Assembly: GCF_010671925.1 (NCBI RefSeq) | Contig: NZ_JAAHIH010000003.1 | Coordinates: 1-64,000 of the forward strand | Source: Moorena sp. SIOASIH | Lineage (GTDB): Bacteria; Cyanobacteriota; Cyanobacteriia; Cyanobacteriales; Coleofasciculaceae | Direction: 5' to 3' | Length of the DNA: 64,000 bases | Translations under genes and position numbers: made by a program | The notes under the pieces: model-generated | What the model was told of the DNA's origin: nothing | Seen by the model: only the letters and a program-made list of their open reading frames with translations | Databases searched by the model: none | Shown: piece by piece, positions 55,462-63,701 of the stretch | How the letters are laid out: each line of letters opens with the position of its first letter | How positions within the stretch are numbered: the stretch's first letter is position 1

Positions 55462-55464
55462 TTG

Positions 55465-55590
55465 AGTGATTGTATGGTCAAACCAGGGGGAAAGTTGACT
55501 GAAGAATGGATTTTATGCTATCAGTCTAGTGATTGTATGATCAAGCCAGGGGGAAAGTTGGCTGAAGAATGGATTTTATGCTATCAGTCT
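55465..55590. repeat. 63-bp perfect-period tandem duplication inside a small open frame
   Basis: Two consecutive 63-bp copies (55465-55527, 55528-55590) differing at three bases, all frame-preserving. Encodes a 21-residue unit containing KPGGKL.EEWILCYQS, twice. Confidence 0.9.
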
Positions 55591-55659
55591 TATGCTCTGC
55601 ATCTTCAGCTTAACCCTCCTGGAGGTTTTGGTGTTCAAGAAAGAGTTTTTAGAGGCTAG
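55474..55659 (+). CDS. Possible small protein with duplicated 21-residue segment
   Basis: 61 codons from ATG 55474. The protein is essentially two copies of a 21-residue unit, then LNPPGGFGVQERVFRG. The three differences between the copies are V/I, T/A and one silent change, which is compatible with selection on protein but too few to prove it. It is followed 11 bp later by a 2OG-Fe(II) oxygenase gene. No family recognised. It could be a short peptide substrate, a leaderless fragment of a decayed gene, or non-coding. Confidence 0.3.
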   Translation: MVKPGGKLTEEWILCYQSSDCMIKPGGKLAEEWILCYQSYALHLQLNPPGGFGVQERVFRG

Positions 55660-56101
55660 AAGAAACTTAGATGTTGGAGCTTAGTTCTCAGTATAGTGAT
55701 TTGCGCTATAAGTTTGCCAAGTATGGAGTCTTGGTTATAACCCTAAATGAAACTCCAATGACCGCTGAAGACTATCAATGTATTCTTAATATTTCCTGCA
55801 AGACTCCTACTCGCTCGGTTTCTGTGGGTGACAGAGGCGAAACTCATAACTTAGAAGTGGGTCGTCTGAAGACCGATACACCTTATCTACAAACTCTTAC
55901 CTCTACTGCCCCAGTGATTGAAAATATCCTCCTGAAGGAGCCAATGAAGGCCTTTTTTCAGTTCATAACCTCTGCTAAATTTCTGGAAATTCGACGCATT
56001 CAGTTGAATGTTATGAGACCTGGAGGCTATATTGGTGCTCACTATGATAATGATTCCGATCCACTGCGACATTTAGCAGAAACCGCGAGAAGCCCCACAT
56101 C

Positions 56102-56299
56102 TCAATGTGCAGCATGAGTGTGGGATGAATCGCGGACAGAGTCTCTCGGATTCGGCACAGCCGACGCTACGCGAACGGGGAAACGAGTTATCAAGCTCCT
56201 AAGTAGTGATGACTGAGTCATTCCCCTTCGTTCTGCTTCTTGCTCTAATTGCTTTTTCTCAAAATCGGTAAGTCTAATTGTCATTTTTATTGTTTTCAT
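56102..56299 (-). CDS. Ribbon-helix-helix (CopG/Arc-like) protein of the insertion
   Basis: 65 aa from ATG 56299. Pattern KTIKMTIRLTDFEKKQLEQEAERRGMTQSSLLRSLI is a strand followed by two helices as in ribbon-helix-helix DNA-binding proteins. A longer frame to 56404 overlaps tnpB on the other strand and is less likely. The C-terminal ~20 residues (VRVASAVPNPRDS) are read from a dispersed repeat. Divergent from tnpB with 68 bp between starts, so it could repress or regulate tnpB; this is inference. Confidence 0.65.
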   Translation of the reverse strand: MKTIKMTIRLTDFEKKQLEQEAERRGMTQSSLLRSLITRFPVRVASAVPNPRDSVRDSSHTHAAH

Positions 56300-56367
56300 T
56301 ATGACTGGGGGTTTGACTAGCTGTATACTAGAATAGTAACAGGTCGATAAGCTAGAGGACAAGCAAA

Positions 56368-57600
56368 ATGAGAATTGCGTACCAATACCGATTAAAGCTA
56401 ACAAAAGAGCAAAGAGCTAAGATAGATCACTGGCTTTCGATGCTTTGCTCTCAGTATAATTATTTATTGGCAGATCGCTTCAATTGGTACGAAAACAATC
56501 GATGTCCAGTAAATGCCTGTCCTCTTGTTTGTCACCTTCCTCAACTAAGAAACAATCCTGACTATTACAGCCAAAAGAAAACTTTACCCAATCTCAAAAA
56601 GACTCACCCTTGGTACAAGGATATACACTCCCAAGTACTCCAGGATGTAGTAAAAAGAGTAAAATTAGCTTTTGATCGATTTATTAAGGGAGATAGTAAC
56701 GGAAAGCGAAGTGGAAAACCTAGATTAAAAAAACAACACCGCTACCGTACGTTTACCTATCCTCAAATGAAGGAATGGTGCTTGGAAGGCAATGTAATTA
56801 ACCTACCTAAAATAGGTAAAGTCAAGGTTGTACTACATCGCCCTATCCCTGATGGATTCAAGATTAAGACTGCTTCTGTTACTAAAAAATGTGATGGTTA
56901 TTACCTGATATTCTCCCTAGAAGACAAGACAATCCCCGAAATTAAGCCTGACATTAATCCTGACTTAATAGTTGGCATTGATGTTGGTCTTAAGGAGTTT
57001 TTGACCACTTCTGACGGGGAGTCTGTTGAAATTCCCCAATATTACCGAAAGGCTCAGAAAAGATTAAGGGTTATTCAAAAGCGGGTCTCTAGACGGAAGA
57101 AAGGAGGAAGTAACAGACTTAAAGCTATCAAACAGCTCGGTTTACAGCATAAAAAGGTAGCGGACAAGCGGAAAGACTTCCACTTTAAAACCGCCAATTA
57201 CTTGCTGTCAAAATATGATGTGGTTGCTCACGAAAAGCTAAACGTCAAAGGACTTTCCAGATCCCGATTGGCTAAATCTGTGTTAGATGCTGGGTGGTCA
57301 AGCTTTCTGACAATCCTGACAAGCAAAGCCGAGAATGCTGGCTTGTTGGCGGTTCCAGTAAGTCCCAAAAATACTTCACAGAATTGTTCCAATTGCGGTA
57401 AAAAAGTTCCTAAAAAGTTGCATGTACGATGGCACGATTGTCCTCATTGTGGGTGTAGTCTCGTTCGCGTAGCGTGGCCTACGGCCAATCGTGACCATAA
57501 TGCAGCAATAAATATAAAAAACAGAGCGGCAGGGCAGTCCGTTCTTAAAGCCCAGCGCCTCTTAAGGGATGCCCGGATTGGCGCTTGTTGCCTACACTGA
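56368..57600 (+). CDS. tnpB: RNA-guided endonuclease TnpB
   Basis: 410 aa. OrfB-type protein with N-terminal [15 protein letters not shown], central basic part, Ruv[15 protein letters not shown] (Asp), Ruv[15 protein letters not shown] (Glu), zinc finger NCSNCG...CPHCG, and Ruv[14 protein letters not shown] (Asp). All three catalytic acids are present, so it should be an active nuclease rather than a dead TldR-type regulator. Shine-Dalgarno AGAGGAC precedes ATG 56368. Residues ~366-374 (VRVAWPTAN), between CGCS and RDHN, come from a 26-bp dispersed repeat inserted in frame at 57463-57488. The effect on activity is unknown. Confidence 0.92.
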   Translation: MRIAYQYRLKLTKEQRAKIDHWLSMLCSQYNYLLADRFNWYENNRCPVNACPLVCHLPQLRNNPDYYSQKKTLPNLKKTHPWYKDIHSQVLQDVVKRVKLAFDRFIKGDSNGKRSGKPRLKKQHRYRTFTYPQMKEWCLEGNVINLPKIGKVKVVLHRPIPDGFKIKTASVTKKCDGYYLIFSLEDKTIPEIKPDINPDLIVGIDVGLKEFLTTSDGESVEIPQYYRKAQKRLRVIQKRVSRRKKGGSNRLKAIKQLGLQHKKVADKRKDFHFKTANYLLSKYDVVAHEKLNVKGLSRSRLAKSVLDAGWSSFLTILTSKAENAGLLAVPVSPKNTSQNCSNCGKKVPKKLHVRWHDCPHCGCSLVRVAWPTANRDHNAAINIKNRAAGQSVLKAQRLLRDARIGACCLH

Positions 57601-57846
57601 ACTCAAAGAGTCAGTGTAGGAGCTGTCACCAATTATTATTCATCTTCAGGAAGCTGATGAAGGTGGTGATCTAGTTGTTTATGATGAAGGAGGGTCTACC
57701 AATGTATATCATCCTTTGTCAACTCAGATGGTAATCAGTGCAGGTGATCTACTCCACGAGGTGACTCCTGTTGTCCGAGGGGAACGACGGACTCTTGTAG
57801 CTTTTCTCTCTATGAAACATTAAATTCTCCCATAGGAAATTATCTG

Positions 57847-58425
57847 ATGTCTATTGTTGTAAGCCCTCAACCCCCTCATCAACATTTAATGACCTTCCCT
57901 GGAGTTCTCTCTATCAGAGAGTGTGTTGATCTGGTTGAAGATGCAGCGAAGCACGAGTTGGAAGAAGCAAAAATTCGTGTCGGTCATGACTACTCTAAGC
58001 AAGTAATTGACCGTTCTTATCGATGGGCACATCTTCTCAACATCCCTCAATTAACTGAGTATAGTTGGCTTTATCAACGCCTAATCGCATGTGCAGATCA
58101 GGCTAACGAGGTATTCAACTTCAACATTGAGAGGGAATTTTCAGAACCAATTTTTCTCCTACGTTACGGGATCGGAGGTCATTATAAGGAACATACTGAT
58201 GTCAACAAAGGTGTAATTGGTGGACGCCGTATCAGCATTGTCGTTCAACTTAGCCCACCTGAAGACTATGAGGGGGGAAGTCTCATCTTTAGGAAAGCTG
58301 GACAAGTGGCTAGCACAGAGCAAGGCTCAGCAACACTCTTCCCATCCAGTTGGATTCACCAGGTACAGCCGGTTACACGAGGAACCCGCTTTGCTCTAGT
58401 AGCTTGGATTAATAGTCCCAAGTGA
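57847..58425 (+). CDS. 2OG-Fe(II) oxygenase, intact
   Basis: 192 aa. Prolyl-4-hydroxylase-like core: YGIGGHYKEHTDV gives HxD, YEGGSLIF, FPSSWIHQVQPV gives the distal His, and TRGTRFALVAW the 2-oxoglutarate Arg. All facial-triad residues are present. AGGA lies 10 bases before ATG 57847. 23 bp after the end of the split oxygenase, so co-transcribed originally. The N-terminal ~15 residues are variable. Substrate unknown; a nearby small frame with a duplicated segment is a speculative candidate. Confidence 0.88.
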   Translation: MSIVVSPQPPHQHLMTFPGVLSIRECVDLVEDAAKHELEEAKIRVGHDYSKQVIDRSYRWAHLLNIPQLTEYSWLYQRLIACADQANEVFNFNIEREFSEPIFLLRYGIGGHYKEHTDVNKGVIGGRRISIVVQLSPPEDYEGGSLIFRKAGQVASTEQGSATLFPSSWIHQVQPVTRGTRFALVAWINSPK

Positions 58426-58577
58426 AATTGACACTCCCCGCCCGCTTATGGACGGGGATTCTTGATTCAACGAGATGACTTGTTCAACCAGGCCGGAGCC
58501 AGGAAAAATAGAGGTCTCCTCTCCCCAAGCGTATTTGGTCTATGACCCAGGTTTCGGTGTGCCGGAAACGAAACCTG

Positions 58578-58653
58578 ATCAGAGGGTCGCCTTAGTACAA
58601 AACCTTGATCCCTATTATGAATAACCCTAAAAATATAAAGGCGACCCTCTGAT
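58578..58653. mobile_element. 76-bp hairpin MITE (AGGGTCGCCTT family), copy 1
   Basis: ATCAGAGGGTCGCCTT (58578-58593) and AAGGCGACCCTCTGAT (58638-58653) are perfect inverted repeats. It is inserted, with some flanking bases, in the larger element between the parts equal to GTGCC and CCACCGTACC of copy B. Confidence 0.8.
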
Positions 58654-58979
58654 TACGGTAACTTCAAACCCCACCGTACCTTGTCAGCCATGCTTTGCGC
58701 GAGTGGGGGGAACCCCCGTGAGGCCACTGCATCGCTTTTTTTTATATAGATAGATAGATACTTTTTTAATCTAATTTTTTTCATAGACGTTTAAGTCGTT
58801 AGACCAAATTACGCAATATGCATCTGATACATATTTTTTACGTTGCCTACTTATTTTTAGATAGTATTTATCTAGCTTTTTAGTTTCTTATTTATCATAT
58901 AATCATAACACGCTCTGTGAAAACTGTCAAGTTTTAGCTGAAAAATAAAGCCGTCCTATCAGGATTTAAAGTTACCGTA

Positions 58980-59054
58980 AGAATAGGGTCGCCTTATTTA
59001 ATAAGTTTTAACCTTTTTTTCATAGCCAGTCCCCTATAAAGGCGACCCTATTCT
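58980..59054. mobile_element. 75-bp hairpin MITE (AGGGTCGCCTT family), copy 2
   Basis: AGAATAGGGTCGCCTT (58980-58995) and AAGGCGACCCTATTCT (59039-59054) are perfect inverted repeats. The outer bases differ from copy 1 but remain self-complementary. It interrupts the right-end hairpin region of the host element. Confidence 0.8.
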
Positions 59055-59164
59055 AAGGCGCGCGTCTAATGGGGCGCGATTACCCAATTTTTTCGGTAAA
59101 AATCAAGGGTTTAGCCAATAGAAAACCGGTAACTTCAGATTTACAGATGCTGAGATCTCTGGAT

Positions 59165-59890
59165 TCAGGCCAAATCAAACAGCAATACCTCTGCTTGCTC
59201 TTGACCCACTAACATCACAGATTCTGCTTGAGAAATAGCAGCACCATCACCAGCTTGTAGCAAGTAATTATCTAACTTCACCTGACCTCGTGCTACTTGT
59301 ACCCAAATATGACGATCTTGATTAGCATGGGTTACTATTGATGCACCAGCATCCAGGTTTGTGGCATAGAGATTAACATCTTGATGAATGCTCACAGAAC
59401 CATCCCGTCCATCCTCTGAAGCAACTAGTCTTAATTGATTCTGCTTTTCTTCTGGTGCATAAAATTTCTGCTCGTAGCTTGGTGTTAATCCGGTTTGATT
59501 CGGTAAAATCCAGATTTGAAAAAAATGGGCGATGTCAGTGGCTGAATAATTATACTCACTGTGGGCAATACCTTCTCCTGCACTCATCCGTTGCACTTCA
59601 CCAGGACGAATAACTGTTGTATTGCCAAGGGTATCTTTGTGCTCAAGGGCTCCTTCTAGGACATAGGAAATAATTTCCATATCTCTATGGGAGTGAGTTC
59701 CAAAGCCAGTTCCACCTTGAATTCGGTCTTGATTAATTACCCGCAGTTTGCGAAATCCCATATGAGCGGGGTCGTAATAGTTGGCAAAAGAAAAGGTGTG
59801 GTAAGAATCGAGCCAACCGTAATTAGCGTGTCCTCTTTCAGAGGATTTACGAATTTTGATTATTTTTTGATTGTTTGTGGTTACAGTCAT
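59165..59890 (-). CDS. Pirin family protein (quercetinase-like cupin)
   Basis: 241 aa. Cupin fold with the pirin hallmarks RSSERGHANYGWLDSYHTFSFA(N)YYDP (in part), the metal ligands HSHRD and E/H in RMSAGEGIAHSEYN, and Q in the second half. Bacterial pirins include quercetin 2,3-dioxygenases (YhhW). The start is ATG 59890 with GGAAG at a good distance; a TTG at 59905 also fits the frame. Close to a nitroreductase and a LysR gene, suggesting a quinone/phenolic stress group. Confidence 0.92.
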   Translation of the reverse strand: MTVTTNNQKIIKIRKSSERGHANYGWLDSYHTFSFANYYDPAHMGFRKLRVINQDRIQGGTGFGTHSHRDMEIISYVLEGALEHKDTLGNTTVIRPGEVQRMSAGEGIAHSEYNYSATDIAHFFQIWILPNQTGLTPSYEQKFYAPEEKQNQLRLVASEDGRDGSVSIHQDVNLYATNLDAGASIVTHANQDRHIWVQVARGQVKLDNYLLQAGDGAAISQAESVMLVGQEQAEVLLFDLA

Positions 59891-59964
59891 TGGGTTTGCT
59901 TCCAAATGTTTGAGTAGTTATTGGTAAATTAGTATTCATTTAAATTTCATGGTTTTGACAGTTA

Positions 59965-60190
59965 GGGAGTAGGGAGTAGGGAGTAGGGAGTAGGGAGTAG
60001 GGGTAACAAAATTGAATCTACTTGATAAGTATGGAAAACGCTATAATTGGTAATTAGTGATTGGTGATTACAGGATTTTTCATAACTATGAGGTAAAGAG
60101 ATTATCGCTGTTCCCTGCCCTCTATTTCCTGCTCCCTGCTCCCTGCTCCCTGCTCCCTGTTCCCTGCTCCCTACTCCCTACCAAATTGAA
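59965..60190. repeat. GTAGGGA and GCTCCCT heptamer arrays with ATGAGGTA motif
   Basis: AGTAGGG units (59963-60000), TTGGTGATTA-type stretch, ACTATGAGGTAAAG (60081-60095), and GCTCCCT units (60128-60180) lie between the pirin and nitroreductase genes. Confidence 0.8.
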
Positions 60191-60200
60191 AACCGCTATA

Positions 60201-60869
60201 CTAGACTTGGAATGATTCTCCAAAGCTCTCGCCATAGTAAACTTGTTCGATATCAAACCGTCCACCATAGAGTTTAAATGGTTCACCGGCGTATCCCATG
60301 GGGAGTAAACAACACACATCTACTTCAGCAGGAATGTTAAATGCTTCTTTAACCTGAGCAGACACAAATCCTTCCATTGGACAGGTATCAACCCCAAAGC
60401 TTTTTGCCACAATCATTAAATGAGCAACCGCTAACATAGTGTGACGATTTGTCCAGGCTTCAGTGGATTGAAAGGAGGCATGATACTCAAACATTTGAGG
60501 AATTGAGTTACGCATAATATCTGCATAAGCATCATTGACTCCACCAACATCTTTACCAAGTTGAATCACTGATTCAATGTAATCGGTTTGAGTCACTCGG
60601 CGATCGCCACAACAAATTAATACAACTGGAGCTTCTGTTACTTGACGCTGATTAAAAGCACAGGCTCTTAACTTTTCTTTGTTAGCTTGCTCCTGTACAA
60701 CTATAAAGCGCCAAGGTTGTAAATTGAAACCGGAAGGCGATCGCACTCCTAAGCGAAAAATTTCTGTTAAGATTTCTTTGGGAATTGGATCAGGACGAAA
60801 TGAACGGGCAGCACGACGCTGTTCTATTGCTTCTTTTAATCCCATTGATGGTGATAGTTCTGTGGTCAT
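60201..60869 (-). CDS. Nitroreductase family protein
   Basis: 222 aa FMN-dependent oxidoreductase. N-terminal FMN phosphate site IEQRRAARSFRPDPIP, the RSPSGFNLQPWRFIVV motif, central EAW.NRHTMLAVAHLMIVAKSFGVDTCPMEGF and C-terminal LLPMGYAGEPF are family-typical. It reduces quinones or nitro-compounds with NAD(P)H. The gene is on the strand opposite to the LysR gene with ~580 bp between starts, a common regulator-target layout. Start ATG 60869. Confidence 0.93.
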   Translation of the reverse strand: MTTELSPSMGLKEAIEQRRAARSFRPDPIPKEILTEIFRLGVRSPSGFNLQPWRFIVVQEQANKEKLRACAFNQRQVTEAPVVLICCGDRRVTQTDYIESVIQLGKDVGGVNDAYADIMRNSIPQMFEYHASFQSTEAWTNRHTMLAVAHLMIVAKSFGVDTCPMEGFVSAQVKEAFNIPAEVDVCCLLPMGYAGEPFKLYGGRFDIEQVYYGESFGESFQV

Positions 60870-61450
60870 AGTTAGTTAGTTGAAGGTTGAAGGTTGACTG
60901 GTTGAAGGTTATTTGGTTGTTCGCGTAGCGTGGCCGAAAGGCCAAGGTTGAAGGTTGACGGTTTGAAGGTTGACAGGTTGACAGGTTGACGGTTGACGGT
61001 TGACGGTTAATATTAGTAGGGTGTGTAGGGTGCGTTAGGGGCGCGCCTTGCCATCATATTCAACTTCGTAGCCAATAGCCCCGTAACGCACCACCGAAGG
61101 GCTCGAACTCATTTTCCGCCTGCTCGTAAGCGTTGGGAAAGCCCGTCCCGTAACACACCACCCAGTCAAACTAGATATCAATACCAAGCAAAACTTGGAT
61201 AGATGTTGAATAAATAAGCAATTTATTCGCAGTTAATTACTACCTTTATTATCTCAACTATAGTTTTATAACTTACCTATTAACTAGGAGATATTACCCT
61301 TACTAATTCTCTAATTTAGTAACGTAGTTCATGCTATAAATTATTTCATGTTTTTACTCCATAGAAGCTTATATTACTAGCTTAAGTAGTAATGCTAATT
61401 TTGTCTAATATAATTTTTGGAGGTGCTTGATACCTCTAAAGGTATGACTG
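60870..61450. repeat. Control region with TTGACGG/GAAGGTT arrays and two dispersed repeats
   Basis: TTGAAGGTTG units and TTGACGG heptamers (60880-61010), a GTTCGCGTAGCGTGGCC-GAAA-GGCC repeat (60919-60947), and copy 2 of the GTAGGGTGCGTTA...GTAACGCACCACC repeat (61025-61092; a further partial copy ends at ~61163). The remaining AT-rich 61190-61450 should hold the LysR promoter and binding sites; GAGGTGCTTGATACCTC (61419-61435) is a short hairpin near the start. Confidence 0.65.
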
Positions 61451-62831
61451 ATGCTATCGAACATTGAACTTAATCATCTTAAGACGTTTCTAGTGGTGGC
61501 GGAAGAAATGAATTTTGGGCGAGCTGCAGAGCGGCTTCATATTGCTCAACCGCCTTTGAGTCGTCAAATTAAACGCCTTGAGGAAAGCTTGGGGGTACAG
61601 CTTTTTCACCGTACCAAGCCCCAGATTCAACTAACTGAAGCTGGTAGAGCGTTGGTGTTAGAGGCGCGAAGAATCCTCAAGCAGGTGGATTTGGGTGTCC
61701 AAGTGACTCAGCGAGCTAGTCGTGGGGAAATTGGTCAGATTATCTTGGGGTTTGAGGGATTTTCTTCAGCTGATATTGTCCCGCTATCGATTCAAACTTA
61801 TAAGCAGCAATTCCCTGATGTACACATTGTGGCGAAGGAGATGTCAACTGGGGAACAACTTCAGGCATTGTTGGAGCAACGGATTGATTTGGGTTTTATT
61901 GTGCCTCGCAAGGTAGATGAATCACTGATGGTGGAAACGATTCTGCGAGAACCGTTGGTGTTGGCGGTATCTGAAACTCATCCCCTAGCTAGTCAAGATC
62001 AGGTGCAACTACAGCAACTTCAGGATGAACCGTTTATTCTGGGATTAAATACTGATCAATGTGGTTTATATTCGGCGGTAATTCGTGTTTGTCACCAGGC
62101 TGGCTTTACTCCTGAGGTGAGTCAATTGACACTCCCCGGTCATTAGACACGGGGATTCTTACTTCACAGATTCGACTTGCTCAACCTGGTCGGAACCAAG
62201 AAGAGTAGAGGCCAAATCTCCATAAGCGTTTCGGGGAAACCAACGCTGCGCGAACGGGCCTATGACCCAGGTTCCGATGTGCCCCACCGTACCTTGTCTT
62301 GATGCAGTCGCTCATGGGGGGAACCCCCGCATGAAGGCGCTGCATCGCTTTTTTTATATATAGATAGATACTTTTTTAATCTAATTTTTTTCATAGACGT
62401 TTAAGTCGTTAGACCAAATTACGCAATATGTATCTCTTACATATTTTTTACGTTGCCTACTTATTTTTAGATAGTATTTATCTATATTTTTAGTTTATTG
62501 TAATGGTTTTTATCCTAACACGCTCTGTGAAAACTGTCAAGTTTTAGCTTAAAAAGAAAGCCGTCCTATAAGGACGGGGCTTTAAACCCAATTTTTTCGG
62601 TAACCAATGAAACCCAACTGATGTTGGGATTTGTGGCAGCAGGTATGGGAATTGCTCTATTGCCCAATTCGATCAGACGTTTTCGTCGAGATGGGGTAGT
62701 GTATCGGTCAGTAGAACCTTCTACGGCAGAGATTGTGGAGCGCGATCGCATGGCGTATTACTAATCCTTGTCCTACTCTTGAGCAATTTTTACAAGTTGT
62801 TCGAGATACAGCGAATATAATTGATGTGTGA
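61451..62831 (+). pseudogene. LysR-family regulator, split by an IS200/IS605-like element and frameshifted
   Basis: First part 61451-62129: winged HTH (LNHLKTFLVVAEEMNFGRAAERLHIAQPPLSRQIKRLEE, in part) and most of the effector domain (GFEGFSSADIVPLSIQTYK...PLVLAVSETHPLA...PFILGL). The element at 62130-62603 follows; without it the frame reads straight on as ...EVSQLTNETQLMLGFVAAGMGIALLPNSI. A second lesion, one extra base near 62737-62745 in GAGCGCGATCGCATGG, shifts the frame; after it WRITNPCPTLEQFLQVVRD completes a normal LysR end at 62831. Two lesions imply a dead gene. Confidence 0.85.
62130..62603. mobile_element. Non-autonomous IS200/IS605-like element, copy B (474 bp)
   Basis: CACTCCCCGG...CGGTAA inserted after ATTGA, with no target duplication, as in IS200/IS605-type insertion. 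End hairpins: CCCCG...CGGGG on the left; GCCGTCCTATAAGGACGGGGC on the right (in part). The element has no long open frame. It shares body and ends with copy A, and like it follows ATTGA. A GGGGGGAACCCCCGC hairpin lies at ~62315-62330. Confidence 0.85.
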
Positions 62832-63005
62832 ATAATACTTTCTTTGTCAAGAAGCATTCAGCCGTCAGCTGTCAGTTGTCAGCTTAAAATAAACTTCGTT
62901 TGGTAGAATTTAATAGTTCGAGATTAATGATAATAGAAAGTCTGGGTATTTGACCATCTAAGGATATGCTGATTGCTGATTGCTGATTGCTAATTGCTTA
63001 CACCT
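62832..63005. repeat. AAGCATTCAGC and TTGCTGA heptamer repeats
   Basis: AAGCATTCAGCCGTCAGCTG (62851-62870) recalls the arms around 29.1 kb. TTGCTGA heptamers (62966-62998) end next to the stop of the redoxin gene. Confidence 0.7.
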
Positions 63006-63701
63006 TTAACTATTATATTTCACCGAGCAACCGTAAGGCTGAGTAACTGTTGTTTCTACAGGTTTATTAGTAATAACACTATCCACAGCAGCTCGGACAT
63101 AGTTGGTAGCAGTTTCTACATCCGCTGGATTAGCTGAGGGTTTATTATCAATTGCGCCCATGTATTTTAGGACTCCATCAGTATCAATAACATACATATG
63201 GGGTGTGGTGCGAGCTTGATATAGACGACCAATGGTGCCTTCGGAGTCTATAATTACTGCTGTGGGACTAGCGCTACTGCTCTTAATCAATTCATTGGCT
63301 TTTTGAGGGGTGACATGACCTTGCTGTCCTGGAGCTGAGGAGATTATTGATAACCACACTACTCCTTTGCTGGTGGCTTCTTTCTGAAGTTTCTGCATGT
63401 TACCGCTGCTGTAATGTTTGCGGACAAAGGGACATTGGTGATTAGTCCATTCTAATACTACGACTTTCCCTTTGAAATCACTGAGCTTGTGGGTGGTGTT
63501 GTTGCTGTCAACTCCAGTGAATTCTGGTGCTTTTCCATCAATCTGTAATGGTGATGATGCTGCAATTGCGGTCGATACTTGACTTGTAGTTTTAGAATCT
63601 TTGGTGAGGGGAGGATTCTGGCATCCGGTGATAATTAGGGCTAGGGCTACTAATCCAGTGGTGGTGATTTTCTGACCGTTAACTTTGATAAAGTTGTTCA
63701 T
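63006..63701 (-). CDS. Thioredoxin-like (AhpC/TSA, redoxin) lipoprotein
   Basis: 231 aa. N-terminal lipobox ALIITGC (Cys ~27) marks a lipoprotein. From ~55 it is a thioredoxin fold: KAPEFTGVDSNNTTHKLSDFKGKVVVLEWTNHQCPFVRKHY, cis-Pro region RTTPHMYVIDTDG. The active site has a single Cys (QCPFVRKHY), not CxxC, as in peroxiredoxin-like proteins of this type; a second Cys lies near the C-terminus (YGCSV). Probably a periplasmic thiol peroxidase or redox protein. Start ATG 63701. Confidence 0.9.
   Translation of the reverse strand: MNNFIKVNGQKITTTGLVALALIITGCQNPPLTKDSKTTSQVSTAIAASSPLQIDGKAPEFTGVDSNNTTHKLSDFKGKVVVLEWTNHQCPFVRKHYSSGNMQKLQKEATSKGVVWLSIISSAPGQQGHVTPQKANELIKSSSASPTAVIIDSEGTIGRLYQARTTPHMYVIDTDGVLKYMGAIDNKPSANPADVETATNYVRAAVDSVITNKPVETTVTQPYGCSVKYNS

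Larger units (their letters stand above)
56079..57625. mobile_element. IS200/IS605-type TnpB-only insertion (with divergent RHH gene)
   Basis: About 1.55 kb inserted in the oxygenase gene. The left end carries a hairpin CCCACA...TGTGGG inside CCGCG...CGCGG (56084-56137 region). The right end has a perfect 10-bp stem CCTACACTGA / TCAGTGTAGG (57591-57620) that overlaps the tnpB stop, the place of the right-end/omega-RNA fold in IS605-type elements. No tnpA is present, so it is either a TnpB-only (IS1341-like) element or depends on a transposase elsewhere. Exact ends are uncertain by a few bases. Confidence 0.75.
55671..57823 (+). pseudogene. 2OG-Fe(II) oxygenase gene split by an IS-type insertion
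   Basis: First half 55671-~56078: N-terminal region, then MRPGGYIGAHYDNDSDP with the iron-binding HxD. Second half 57626-57823 in the matching frame: SPIIIHLQEADEGGDLVVYD, then the distal His (LLHEVTP) and the 2-oxoglutarate Arg (VRGERRTLVAFLSM), stop TAA. Together they make a complete double-stranded beta-helix oxygenase of ~200 aa. The 1.55 kb between them carries a tnpB and a ribbon-helix-helix gene. As it stands the first half ends in 12 foreign residues and cannot be active. It lies 23 bp upstream of an intact oxygenase gene, so the pair was an operon. Confidence 0.85.
58442..59099. mobile_element. Non-autonomous IS200/IS605-like element, copy A, with two nested MITEs
   Basis: Begins CACTCCCCG directly after ATTGA and ends ...TTTTTTCGGTAA. 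Hairpins near the ends are CCCCG...CGGGG on the left, and a damaged GCCGTCC...GGA on the right. The body matches copy B (62130-62603), including CATAGACGTTTAAGTCGTT and a TAGATAGATA stretch. It is longer because two 75-bp inverted elements are inserted in it (58578-58653 and 58980-59054). No transposase frame. Confidence 0.8.

Noticed and set aside
55241..55465. 74-aa frame before the small duplicated frame
   Set aside because: It crosses the 111-bp inverted element and a TTTTGCC array; no coding features.
56300..56404. N-terminal extension of the ribbon-helix-helix protein
   Set aside because: It would overlap the start of tnpB on the other strand and is not needed for the fold; the ATG at 56299 gives the usual compact domain.
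56368..57600. TnpB as a nuclease-dead regulator (TldR-like)
   Set aside because: The RuvC Asp, Glu and Asp motifs are all visible, so inactivation is not supported, apart from the unusual insertion near RuvC-III.
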